From contig JADNRZ010000007.1 in NCBI GenBank assembly GCA_015501605.1, positions 434,001-498,000 of the forward strand: a DNA stretch of 64,000 bases, written 5' to 3'. Within the stretch, counting starts at the first letter, position 1; every line of letters begins with the position of its first letter. This document shows, in pieces, positions 48,501 to 59,079 of this stretch. Origin of the DNA: Panaeolus papilionaceus. Taxonomy: Eukaryota; Basidiomycota; Agaricomycetes; Agaricales. Below the pieces are notes generated by a model that searched no databases, was not told the DNA's origin, and saw nothing but the letters and a program-made list of their open reading frames with translations. The translations under genes were made by a program, and so were the position numbers.

Positions 48501-49077
48501 AGGATCCTGCACGGATGTTGCAGGGATGTGTTGGTAATTCGGTTGGTAAAAGGTGGGAATGATGATGATTGGATTAGACGTTTTGAATAGATTGGAGGTG
48601 GACTCTAACGTCAATTGATGGGAGCACGAGAGATTGGAAAGGGTACTATTCATTCAAGGAAGAATTATTATTGAAACTTCGGAATATTCCGTCATAGGTG
48701 TAGTATCGAGGGTACTGTAAATACTGTGTAGACTAGTTTATTAGTGTCGAGGTCTGGATTGTGGAAAGTCATCAGTATCATTAGCAATGTCCAAAAAGAG
48801 AAAAGAATGTAACAAGCGACCCTGAATCCTGGGGTGATCATGTGTGCGGGGGGTTATTTACCTTTTCAGGAACTACAAGATCTGCATCGGGAGACTGTTG
48901 TCTCTTCAACCATAGCTCTACTCGACATTATTCACTAGATAATGAGCAAAAGGCAATATTAACAATGTCTAAAATAATTCTATCACAAAATAAAACCAAA
49001 TTATTAGAAATAAAATAATAAAAAGTTGAATTTATGATTGTCTCCGACTTCCGATAACTAAGCACGTGACTATATGA
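45547..49077. other. 3.5 kb gene-poor region
   Basis: Only short frames without splice support occur on both strands. The region holds a 17-base G run (46730-46746) and a shorter G run near 47899-47906. The right end is very AT-rich (48950-49040) and contains a CACGTG E-box (49062-49067) just upstream of the next gene's TATA box. Confidence 0.5.
46730..46746 (+). repeat. Homopolymer run of 17 G
   Basis: Seventeen consecutive guanines directly follow TTCATA and precede TGTTTGGG. Such runs are rare in fungal genomes, can form G-quadruplex structures and are prone to length error in sequencing. Confidence 0.9.
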
Positions 49078-49083
49078 TATAAA
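49078..49083 (+). promoter_or_regulatory. TATA box of the gene at 49176
   Basis: TATAAA lies 98 bp upstream of the chosen start codon and 11 bp downstream of a CACGTG E-box (49062-49067). Its position argues that the upstream in-frame ATG at 49083 is in the promoter and not the true start. Confidence 0.5.
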
Positions 49084-49175
49084 TGAAGAATATGGAAATG
49101 GACCAACTCCCATTCTTTCTCTTCCTCTCTCCTCCACTTTACATCTCTCACTCAACTACCAACAACATCTTTGAC

Positions 49176-49971
49176 ATGCCCATCGTCGACAGGATTAATA
49201 CCAACACTCATGAAATTAAGCACTCTGATCCAATCCCCATCGCCACTAGGGGCAGGAACCGCTCCCTGTCGGTCTCCTCGTCGTCCACAGCCAGCTCCGC
49301 TTCAGACATAGCGACCCCTGCCTCAACATCTGCCGGCTCTCAGAGAATCAATATTCCATCTCCATCAGCTTCGCCAATCCTTTCTTACTTCCTCACCCAA
49401 TCTCCTACCAAGCCACCAGCAACTTTCCCCTTCAAAAGATTTGGCACTGCCCCCGTGTTTGAAGGTGTGTGCTTACCGTATCCCACATCAAATTGTCGTT
49501 CCATACTCATCATATTCCGTCATACTTTTTTTATATATAGCTGATGAAGACGCTGAAAAGGAAATTCCTTCTGCCACGCACGCTAGGCGTGCAAGCATGA
49601 ATGTCGCCAATCGCTTTGCTCAAAATCCTGCTGCGGCGACTTTCTCTGAAGCTCAGAGTGATCGTGGAACCAACCTCCTCAGAAGGCTATCTTTGAGCAC
49701 CACTACTTTCGTCAAGGTGTTTACTTACCACATATTCACACTGAACAATCGCTAACATTCTTATCTCGTACAGCCCCTTGATGCCATGAACCGTGCTCCT
49801 TCTCCCCCTGCACCACCTCCCAATACCGCAGTTAGCCCAACCCAACAAAAGGCTCCATTCGTCAATAAACCACGTCGCTCTGCAACTGTCAGTGAGGCTC
49901 CAAGACCCCGTCGCGCTCCTTCACCTATGGGTGAACGTATGCTTAAGGGCCACTTTGATGGCTTCAATTAA
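49176..49971 (+). CDS. Small disordered basidiomycete protein with conserved C-terminus
   Basis: Three exons (49176-49464, 49541-49716, 49774-49971) join in frame to give 220 residues starting MPIVDRINTNTHEIKHSDPI. The chain is Ser/Pro/Ala-rich with several basic phosphosite-like motifs (RNRSLSVSSSS, ARRASMNVANR, LLRRLSLSTTTFVKP, KPRRSATV). It ends RAPSPMGERMLKGHFDGFN, a terminal motif I associate with small conserved basidiomycete proteins of unknown role. The RRxS-type sites resemble kinase A targets, which is inference. There is no signal peptide or membrane span. An in-frame ATG at 49083 would add 31 hydrophobic residues but overlaps the TATA box. Confidence 0.65.
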
Positions 49972-51191
49972 ACTACCTCTTGCATATCCACACGATTGAT
50001 CGGTCTCACTTCACCAACGCCATCTCTGCATATATCCCCCCTAACACTACTCTCCGATAATCTTTTCTCCTTTACACGCTGTCCAACTTCTACTTCGTCA
50101 ACTTGTTTACCCCTGCGCGATTAAATCTCTTGACGTCCTGGAGAAACTTGGCTTCCTCCTTCGCATCCCACCCGCTCAAAGTCCGGTCCAAATCCGTCTA
50201 CTTTGGCATCACACCTGCTTCCATCACAATCTTCGATCCCAAGAATCGACACCGTCCTTCTGTTTACCACTCGTTCAATCATCCCACCCGTTAACCGGTT
50301 CCTATCCTATTGCAAAGTCAAAATATCATACGTGAGTATTGACCCCCTCTATTCAACCTTATCATCATCTAACATGCACACGCACAGGTAAAGGAAACCT
50401 TCTTGCCCTTTCGGCTTAAATGCAAGAATCTCCTTTCTTTCTGTTAGTATCCTAGCGTCCCACTATACAGCCTGTTTTGATTTCTATACCTATTCCCATC
50501 ATTCCTCTGCTTGTACACATCCATCCATCATCGTCTCATTTTACCTTTTTTTTTTTTCCTTTTTGCGGTTGAACTGTTTAAATTTGTCTCTAGTTTATTT
50601 TGAGTCGTTTCGTCGTGTCTGCACCTCATTGTACTATTTGTTGTACTTGTAATGAAACTCATCCAATCCATTGTACCACTTGATCTTGACTTGATTCAGC
50701 CTGCCCCCTTGAGAACCCTGTGGACTGTCGGCGATCGATCCAATGTTCTACGCACCCAAGGTGGCAAATGCAATCGAATACACAACTGAGTCATGGTGGT
50801 GGTTATGCAAACATCAAACAATGGCTGTCCCACCAGATCTGTCCTAGTTCATACACGCACCATATCCAGAGAGCTCCAGAGAGATCTTACTATGCCTTAT
50901 CAACGGTACTCCAAAACAGAGGGAAAATCCCCCACTTCAAGCTCCATCATGAACGAGATGGGTGGAAACCCGCTCCGCATCCTACTTTGGTCAATTCAGT
51001 TTCTTGGATACAACACCAATCCGTGGTGGATATACGCTACTTGTGGATACAGACCCCTATCGCTATTGATAGAATTCTTTGTATTGTCGTTAGCCATGTA
51101 CTGTATAGCCAAAACCAATAGCAACACCACCCCTCCAACTTCCCAACCCCCCAATCTGAATGCCAAATATTCGAAAAAGAAACAACCATGT
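49972..51191. other. Intergenic region, likely 3' UTRs
   Basis: This ~1.2 kb region lies between the 3' ends of the unknown small gene and convergent CTF8. It includes a T run near 50547-50560 in a pyrimidine-rich stretch. Two overlapping long frames at 50720-51233 lie in different registers and neither shows family similarity or splice structure. Confidence 0.5.
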
Positions 51192-51991
51192 CTACTTCTT
51201 TGGCATTGCAGAAATGGGCATCGGTCGTTTTGAAAATATGATCTTCTTCTTGACGATTCCTAGGATTGTCCATGATGTTGTACCCCCTTTGTTGTTCTCT
51301 TCTCTGCTAGCACGAGGAGGAGCTTCGTGTGAGGTTTCGTCATCAGAAGAAGAGGAAGGGTCGTTGAGAGTGGATAATTTGAGGGATTTGGATAGTGTGT
51401 TTGCTGGGTTGGTGTCGATGTCCATCTCTTCTTCATCTGCGTCGGCGTCGTTGTTGTTGGCTCCGCTGGTCTTTTGCCGCTTTCGAGGCGTGTCATCACC
51501 AGCGTCAACGTTCATCTTTCCTTTGCCCTTTCCCGCTGATGATAGTGAAGCCGACGTTGCCGATGATGCTTCTGCGATTCGGGGTGCAGGCCCGCCTACG
51601 CGATGGAATATAGCTAATGGCTTTGCCAGGGCGGCTACTTTGCCTTCGAGGAGATGATGCCCTATAACGAGACTTGGTTTGCCCTAGTTGTGGTAGTCAG
51701 CAGGGGCTGAGCAGAGTAGCTGACGGAATACATGGACCACTTCCTCCGTTCCAAAGAACCAGCCAAAAAATCTGAAGAAACAGGACCACTCACGCTATCA
51801 TCAACCTTCAATTTGCCCACAAACTTTCCATTCCTCTCTTCAGGCGTATTCGCCTCAACATCCAAGAACCCCTGCAGCTCAATCAGGACTACCTCGTCAT
51901 TTGATATTTTAGCGAGCCCTGAGGGGAGTTTGGGCGTCGAGTTGGAATGCGCGGAGGATGAGGGGGTGTTGAGTGTGACTGGGATGATCAT
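51192..51991 (-). CDS. CTF8: Ctf8, alternative clamp loader subunit
   Basis: Two exons (51991-51794 and 51683-51192) give 229 residues. Family features in order are MIIPVTLNTPSS, LPSGLAKISNDEVVLIELQG, NGKFVGKLKVDDS, then after the intron GKPSLVIGHHLLEGKVAALA, LAIFHRVGG and the C-terminal WTILGIVKKKIIFSKRPMPI. Ctf8 pairs with Dcc1 and joins Ctf18-RFC, which loads PCNA and supports sister chromatid cohesion and the replication checkpoint in the nucleus. Between the HRVGG segment and the C-terminal motif sits an acidic, Ser-rich linker of about 110 residues with a possible NLS (PRKRQKTS), longer than in yeast. An in-frame ATG at 52012 would add seven residues; MIIPV is the usual family start. 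Confidence 0.9.
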
Positions 51992-52652
51992 CGCGTATCG
52001 AGGTTGTGTCAATAAGGAAGGTGGATAATGTGTAGATGTTCTTCAGATTGATGCTATATATCGAGATGAAAAATATAGAGTTCAAATGGTATAAAATCGT
52101 GGTTATTCAAAGGAAATGAAAGGATAGATCAAGGGTGATAGAGGAAGCAATTAGACACGCGACGCGACGCGTTGTTTACTTCACGCGGCCTGAATTTGCA
52201 ATTGATGGGCACCAGAAAATCCCAACCCAAACACCATCCACACAATTATTTTCGAGTTCTCACAAAAAATGCAGACTTGGTGCATCACTTTCAATGGGTA
52301 TTAATAAACAACATGCTTGGTAAATAAACGTCGAGCTCTATGATAGCCTGTGTCCGTGTCTGCGTGTGTAAAAATGCGATATGGTACTCCTGATAAATAA
52401 GCAGAAACGCCATCTTCTACACATACTAAATGCCGACGGTAAAATGCAACCCACATCCAACTCCAACGAGAAGATTAGAATTAGGCATTGAGCCACCTAA
52501 TCACCTCTCATTCTCATCCCATGATCACCAACTCGAGAGATTGGAGGATATTGACACGTCCAAACAAGATCTAAAAGTCCCCAAATTCCCAACTATAGCA
52601 CTCCTGAATATCAGAAAAATTTAACCCAAGGCGATATGGAGGGAATGCGACG

Positions 52653-54448
52653 TTAGCCACGACATATCTAGAAGCAACAATGAAGGGAGAATATGGAGGA
52701 GAAAAAACGCACCATGCAATCTAATTCTGGAGCTGCTTCTGGGACCTCTCGTCCCACTTCGACGCTTGGAGGCCATGGATCGCTCAAGAGCTTCTCTATC
52801 ACGTTTACAATCCCATGTGTCCGTATATCCACCGCCCATGACGCGTTGGAGACTGTGTCATAAATAATAGACTTTCCTAGATGGCATCTGTATACGGAAA
52901 TAGGAAGACGGTGGTATGTGGGGCGGGTTAAGATAGATAAGAAAAAAAAACCATTGAAAGCGTCAGTACTCCATTCTTCCAATACAAAGTGAAGAATGAG
53001 AAGGAAAAGAGGACACATGCCGAAGGCAGTGTACTGAATTGGTTGAATTGGCTTCACCCACCTTGATTCCATTGCATATCCCCCTAGTGCACACGATGAC
53101 AGGATACCATTACATGTACCCATAGCTATGGGGTCGGCGGTATGGTAGATATGAGTGACATGGTGAGTAGATGGCTGTTAGGAGTAGTAAAGGAAAAAAG
53201 TCAGATCTGTAGCTCTCTGGTGTTGATGTGGAATGGGAACTCCAAGATAGATGGGTTAAAGGTGGGTAAGTACACATACCGGACTGGGTAAATGCAGCCG
53301 ACCAGCTGCCATTTTCTCTCCAGGGGCTTCAAACGTTACAACAGGCACTCCAAATGTTACACCGACAAGGCTGGCTAAGGCCCCTCCAAGCGAATGCCCA
53401 ATAATCCAAATGTTGGAATGGGGACTAGGAAAAATTAAGGTTAGAACGGTACAAGGGGGTCCCAATTAACCGCAAAACTTACTACATGTAAGTAATATTG
53501 TTGTACAGATTCTGCCCAACTACGTCAGTCCCTAATGCACTTCCTTTATCAATGTCAACTGACAACACTCACCGTCCCAATAGGATAAAACAGACTATCC
53601 TCGATCAATGCTTCTTGCAAACATGACGAGTCGCAGTTCCACCCTCCACGATAACATCCACACACAGTCGTCCACGACCAGTCCACTCTCGCACAGCAGC
53701 AGCTAAATAACAAGTTGTCGTTCAGCTTGTCCTTTTTCGTCGTCGGTCCGCCACCCCCGAACACGCCTGCAGAAGTGCCTTTTATCGAGACTATGATCGT
53801 TGAATTGTCTTCGGTCGCAAAGACATGTCCCCGGAAGCCATCAGCATCCGGTTCCCAGCCAAAGGGGTAAGACTAAAAAACCCAAAACCCCACCCGTTAA
53901 TTAGAAACGGAGCTGCACAAATAAACCCAAGAAACAAAACGAAAGAGACGCACAACATTCCACCGGCCTTCCAAGTCATACCACGCAGGGTCGTCTGGTT
54001 CAACATAGGCATTGTTGGTAATCTTTGCAAGCTCCAGGAGTGTTGCCCTGCTTTCGACGTTCGGAGCTTCGATTTCTTGTTCTTCCCAATCGAGCTGTTG
54101 ACTCTCTCCAAAACGCAACGAACGAATGCGTGCCTGCGAGTATGCATCATATGACGATGGCTTGAAAGTTTTCGTCACAGCCGTTTGAATATGATAAGAG
54201 GGTTTGGTGCTCCCTGAAGGATCGGCGAACGCGCTTATAGAGTCTAGAGATACATCTGAGAAGAGTACACGAGCCGAGGAGGAGTCTGTTGCATGGAGGT
54301 GCCGCAGTTCAAATTTGAGTGGAGATGGGGTAGTGGGCGTGCTTGTTGAACCGGTAACACCGGGTTGGGTTGAAGGGTCATTACTTGTATTACCAGATAA
54401 AAAAGGCAGTAAAGAGACGAGAAAGCTCGCCAGTGATATCGCCAGCAT
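52653..54448 (-). CDS. ATG15: Atg15-type autophagic lipase
   Basis: A multi-exon lipase class 3 gene. After a hydrophobic N-terminal segment ([19 protein letters not shown]), which acts as a signal anchor, comes [52 protein letters not shown] and FVLGGHS-type [17 protein letters not shown] with the catalytic Ser. Further on are the downstream [16 protein letters not shown] and the Atg15 signature [20 protein letters not shown]. Atg15/Cvt17 reaches the vacuole by the multivesicular body route and dissolves autophagic bodies. The start is uncertain. The open frame continues upstream to an AATTAG acceptor-like site (near 54546), so a further 5' exon may exist. The proposed end needs a small last exon (52667-52653, ICRG). 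Without that splice the frame ends at 52668. Confidence 0.85.
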
Positions 54449-55232
54449 CAGGCATAACAAAGAGGGCAGCCGAAAACTGCGCAGAGATGATCGTGGTTCG
54501 TGGCCAAGGTGTGTGCGGTCAACGACGTCAAGCGCCGTGTCCTTGACCTAATTTGGTCACATGGATTGCCACTTTCCGGCTCAACCCCTAAGTGCGGACG
54601 ACAATGAGAGGTCTTTTCTATTCATTTTATTGAGGGTGTTTGACGAGAGATAGAAGTATAAAGCCATCCAGGATGGCTTTTTATTGTCCTTGATTTGATT
54701 CTGGCATACATTGATTTTTTTTAAAAATTGCTTTAGGCAATTTCTTTTGCTCAACCATGAGCGTCTCAATGGAGTAAATATATAAGTATGTAATTGACCG
54801 ATCGCGAGACAGATAGTCATTAAAATGGATAAAAATATCTGAGCCCCTCCTAACATCTATTATGTCTACTTTTTCTACTAAAAATGTTTAATGAAATTAT
54901 ATCTACGAACGAGCGAACCTGAACCGCAAACGGCATAACAAACATAACAATGATAATGGTCGAAGAGCAAGCATGCAACTCATAATCTTTAAAATCATGA
55001 GGCTATGTCGTTCTCAGGCTACTAAAAGTTGTATAAACGTGAAATTTCAGAAAAATGAGGGTCGTCATCATAGGCATTGTGATGAAGAATGAATTTGGCT
55101 ATAATACAATTGCAAAAAGACAAGAAAGAAACGGCCAAGATTTAAAGGATGGACTAATATAAGGACGAGCAGTGCCAATGATATACCTTCAGTTGAATTG
55201 AAGCTTTATGTGTAAAAGATCAAAAGTGAATT
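54449..55232. other. Intergenic region between ATG15 and the trehalase gene
   Basis: This AT-rich ~0.8 kb lies between the two leftward genes. It contains two adjacent perfect hairpins (54660-54680 and 54725-54743). A 91-codon minus-strand frame (54581-54856) has a hydrophobic start but no splice or homology support; part of it could be the missing 5' exon of ATG15. Confidence 0.45.
54660..54680. repeat. 21-nt perfect palindrome
   Basis: AAAGCCATCC and GGATGGCTTT flank a single central A. A second hairpin, AAATTGC-TTTAG-GCAATTT, lies 44 bp downstream at 54725-54743. Either could act as a protein-binding site or RNA stem; nothing in the sequence decides this. Confidence 0.6.
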
Positions 55233-57933
55233 TCAATCAAGAGTGAGATCCAATGCTTCCATCGCCATTCCAAGAGCGTCCGAGATTGGGAGGTTGTTGT
55301 TCATGATGGAATCACCGGCAACACCACTAACTCCAGAACCAAAGAATACCTCGGGGCTGGTGCATGCGGCAAGCGCACGTCGCATGTGAGAGCTCATGAA
55401 GGATAGACCGACTTGGTAGGCCGCTGGACAAGAGAGGTAAATCGACCTGAACGAAGAGGGGGGAAATCATGACGTACAGTTCATCCATCCGAAGCCTTCA
55501 CGGGGAACCATCTTGAAGTCAATTCCCTGATTGCCGTACTCTGCGTCAACGAGATGGGACAGTTTGACGGCATCAAACTAAAAATAATATTATAAGGGAT
55601 ATAAAATAAAACTTTAGCACAAATGCGCACCTTCTCAGGAACAACACCATTGAAGTCGACGAAGGCAGTGGTCATCCTGAATAAAAGGTTAGATAAAATT
55701 TGGGTCAGTTAAATGAAAGGCGCACATGTATAGGAAGCGGTAGGCGAGGCGCTGAGCTTCATCAAGGTAGCCGTAACGCTCAAGGCCGACCCAAGTCATA
55801 ATCTGATGAGGGGGCCATGCATATGGATAATCCCATTGTCGATTAGGGCGATCCAAAGAGATCTTTCCTCGAGATTCTTCAGTACCAGATACAAGTCCAC
55901 CCAGAACTTCGAACTTCTTCATTGAGCGGGAGCTAAAGTGAACGAAATGAATACCAAGAACATCACTATCACGAAATGGGGACTTACACCATCTTCCAGC
56001 ACTGTTCTTCACTGGAGCAGCCAGCCCAGAGTGCCCAGAATGAAGTTACACTCTCGTAAAGGATTTGCTTCTCGGCGACAGTGTCGTAGTCGAAGTAAAG
56101 ACTCTTACTTTCGTTCCAGAGATACTTGTCGATCATCTCACGTCGGAACTCGGCCCTTTCAAACCACTCGTCACTGCGCTGTTTGCAGCTCTTGGAGCTC
56201 TCGCGATGTGGGTTGGCATAGGACTCCACGGAGGGAGGGAAAGGTGCGAGGGGGAAGTCCTCCTCGAGTTCGAGCTCATCATCGAACACCTCCCGAATGG
56301 CAGTACCGATGTCGACTTCGTATTTGTAGAGCAAGCACTGAAGATCGATGGTACCAAGATTGGCACATCTCTTTTCAAATCGATAGGTGGTGTCGTGCCC
56401 AGACTCGCGTACGGCACGGTCGTGCAAGAAATACTCGTCTAGTTCAGGTTCCTTCAAGACACCATCGTTATATTTCTCACTAAATTCCAGGACAGAGAGA
56501 CCGTGTTTGGCGGCGTAGGGCTCGAGGATGTGTGTGAAATGGGTTGCCTCCGTCTCGGGAGGGATTCCCAAGCCATCTGGTCTGTATCGTGACAGACCAG
56601 TCTTGGGATCCATCCTAGGCTCAGCCACCCAAATAGTGTGGTATTCCTTGATTGCACCTTGGATGGCACGTTTGAGCCAATCGTTGTTGGCATCGACATC
56701 TGAACGATCCAACTGGTTGTAGATTTGGAGAGCCATATCCGTCAGGAAAGGTGGCTGAGTACGGCACAGATAGTAACTTCTGCTGCCGTTCAGGATCTTG
56801 CCGTAATGCTTTATCTCAAAGATGAAGTGTTCGACCATGCCTTTTGCCATTTGGACCTGGCCATCGACGAGAAGTCCGAGGGCGATAAAATAGGAATCCC
56901 AATTGTAAAGCTGCGAGAAGCTATGTTAGATGGGCGGCGACATATTATTCAATATGAAACGTACTTCATTGAAACGCGCGCCAGGCACAATGAAAGGAAT
57001 ACCCTTGAGAGTTTTACTTCCGGCACCGTCATCGACCTCATTCATTGCGAGCGCAAGAAGGCCGGGTTTCGAATTAAGACTCTTGACAAACAGAGGGTCA
57101 TCAGGCTTTGGTGGAAGTACTTGAACATCGAGATTCATGTGAGGTTTTTCCTTTGCGACACGCCTGTAGTAGTCAGCCATCGCAGGCTCCCCATGCGGCA
57201 CGTAGATACGCGGAGTGACACGACCGGTCCTGTTCTTGGGGTCCGCGGTGATGATTTCGAGACCATCGCCATCGATGCGGCGCGTGAGGGAATGCCAGAA
57301 GGAGTGCTTTATCATCCGCGATAAGCGGTCAACAGGGTTTTCTGTGAGACGGGCCTCATCCAGAACGATACGCTTCCTGTTGTGATCGCGAGCCAGAGCA
57401 AGCTCTTGAAGCAGATTAGAAAGCATGTAGGTGCCCTAGATGAGTAACAGATAAGCGAGATCCTCCAAGAGAAAAGCTCCACGACTGACTCGAATGTCGA
57501 AAGTCTTGAAACCATTGCTGGTCGCAGTGCCCAAAGCCATCATCTTAGGACCGGCATCAGTGACGCTGATCTGGAAGTCGCCATCCGTATCCTCTTGTTC
57601 GAGTACGACTCTGATGGTTTCTTCGACATCGATGAGGAAGCGACGTGGAGGAGCGGCTACATGCTTCTCATCATGAGAAAGGCGACGGGGTCTTAAATGC
57701 CAATCATCTTGAAAAGCTGGAATTCGTTTGGGGTTATATCCGTGGAGATGACCCTATAAAGGGGTAAGAAAGTGAACCATAGCGAAAAACATGAGAAGAC
57801 TTGCATGACTGTAAGTTCTTGAGCGAGTGTAGGTTTCACCTCCACCGTAGTACGCTTCTGCATCTGCATTGGTTGGCCTAACGTGGTCATCGACGAAAGT
57901 CGCTCCAGGTGGATGAGAGAGAGCCGGAGCCAT
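55233..57933 (-). CDS. NTH1: Neutral (cytosolic) trehalase, GH37
   Basis: The gene starts [20 protein letters not shown] and ends [16 protein letters not shown], about 760 residues. Before the catalytic domain are [20 protein letters not shown], a kinase-A-type RRLS site and the calcium-binding loop [14 protein letters not shown], the hallmark of regulated neutral trehalases. The GH37 signatures are [15 protein letters not shown], split by an intron and reading GA where many have GG, and [12 protein letters not shown]. Trehalase splits trehalose into two glucoses in the cytosol during recovery from stress and on spore germination; phosphorylation at the N-terminal RRxS with 14-3-3 binding activates the yeast enzyme. 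The first intron (57804-57754) has a GC donor. There is no signal peptide, which rules out acid trehalase. Confidence 0.95.
57754..57804 (-). other. GC-AG intron in the trehalase gene
   Basis: This 51-nt intron starts GCAAGT and ends CCTTTATAG. The upstream exon (57933-57805) is exactly 43 codons ending TYSH, and the downstream exon opens in phase 0 with [10 protein letters not shown]. No GT donor nearby gives the right phase and a plausible length. GCAAGT is the usual form of this minor splice class. Confidence 0.75.
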
Positions 57934-59079
57934 GTGGTGGGTGTTGGGGATATGAATGGAAGGAAAGAAGAGGGATTATGACAGGTATCGGTAAGCGCGA
58001 CAAAGAGGTTGAGTTGAAACAAGGGGGTTAAGAGTGCTGAAGGTTGTTGTATAGCACGGAACTAATTAAAGTTATTAACGCTGGCGTCATGTCCAAATGT
58101 AAATTCATACCCTAATGCCGCACTGGGGTAATACTTATTTGTGGGGTCGGTAAAGTAGTATAGGGTATGGCTGCAACAAAAACTGGTCAGTCAATACATG
58201 TTTAATTTCAATATGGAGTCGAACTAATAAGTGCGCTCAATACTTACTGATACCACAGTGCGGTTTGTAGCGTTGAAGATGGGGGAACAGAAATAAGCAG
58301 TTGACTGAGCGAGGTCTAACTTTTATACTCTCAAATATTACGGCGCCGGACCGACTATAGTCAGATTTCGAATTCCTTGTGTTGCCATCATCAACTACTT
58401 CCACAATCGTCTTTATAACTTGCACTCAGGTGGATTTTTTTGTCCTTATCGTCGGACTCCAATATCCGATTGCGCCTTTCTGTCATTTCTGTGGTCTGCG
58501 TCGGACCATTTAACAACGGCTTTCTCAAACTCACAACGGCTATTACACCTTCTCACCGAAATCATCGTCCGAGCCTTTATCTATTTTGACGTGGCATCCA
58601 ACATTTAATTGTACAAATATTCATCCAATTTTTGGTGTGCTATCGTCCATTTCCTGTGCAGTTACACGAGAGCTACCAAATGTTTGCAAACGACCCTGCT
58701 GGTTATGTCATGGAAACATTTTGACTTCAAGGTAACTTTTGGATACGATCTTCAGTCCGTGAATTGCTTCTGGGTGTGTCGCGAGCTATCTTTGTCTATG
58801 AATCTCGTTGGATGTCGTCTCGGAAGGAACTTGAGGCTACCAGGGCGCCCAACTTAAAACGACTAGATGCAGGGCTGTCTAACATCGGTCCAAAATAGAA
58901 TAACCCCTTTTATCAATAATCCAACTCGGCAAGCGAACACCCACTCTCACGTGACGGCGTTCATCTCTCTTTCGCCCATATCGCTTTCTGCTCATTGTTC
59001 TCGACGACCAGAAGAGCTATTTCCATTCTTACAGCCACCCAAAACACTATACCCGTCATTATACCGATCTATCTCTTTA
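57934..59079. other. Divergent intergenic region, trehalase / nucleoporin
   Basis: A 1.1 kb region holds both promoters. An AGGGG motif, the core of fungal stress-response elements, lies at 58023-58027, 90 bp upstream of the trehalase start. That fits a stress-regulated gene but could be chance. Short frames here are unsupported. Confidence 0.4.

Noticed and set aside
50720..51233. Two overlapping frames of 133 and 146 codons
   Set aside because: They overlap in different registers in a probable 3' UTR, and neither shows family features or intron logic.
54581..54856. 91-codon minus-strand frame with a hydrophobic start
   Set aside because: AT-rich DNA easily makes such frames; there is no match to the ATG15 coding frame downstream unless an extra intron exists, which is noted separately.
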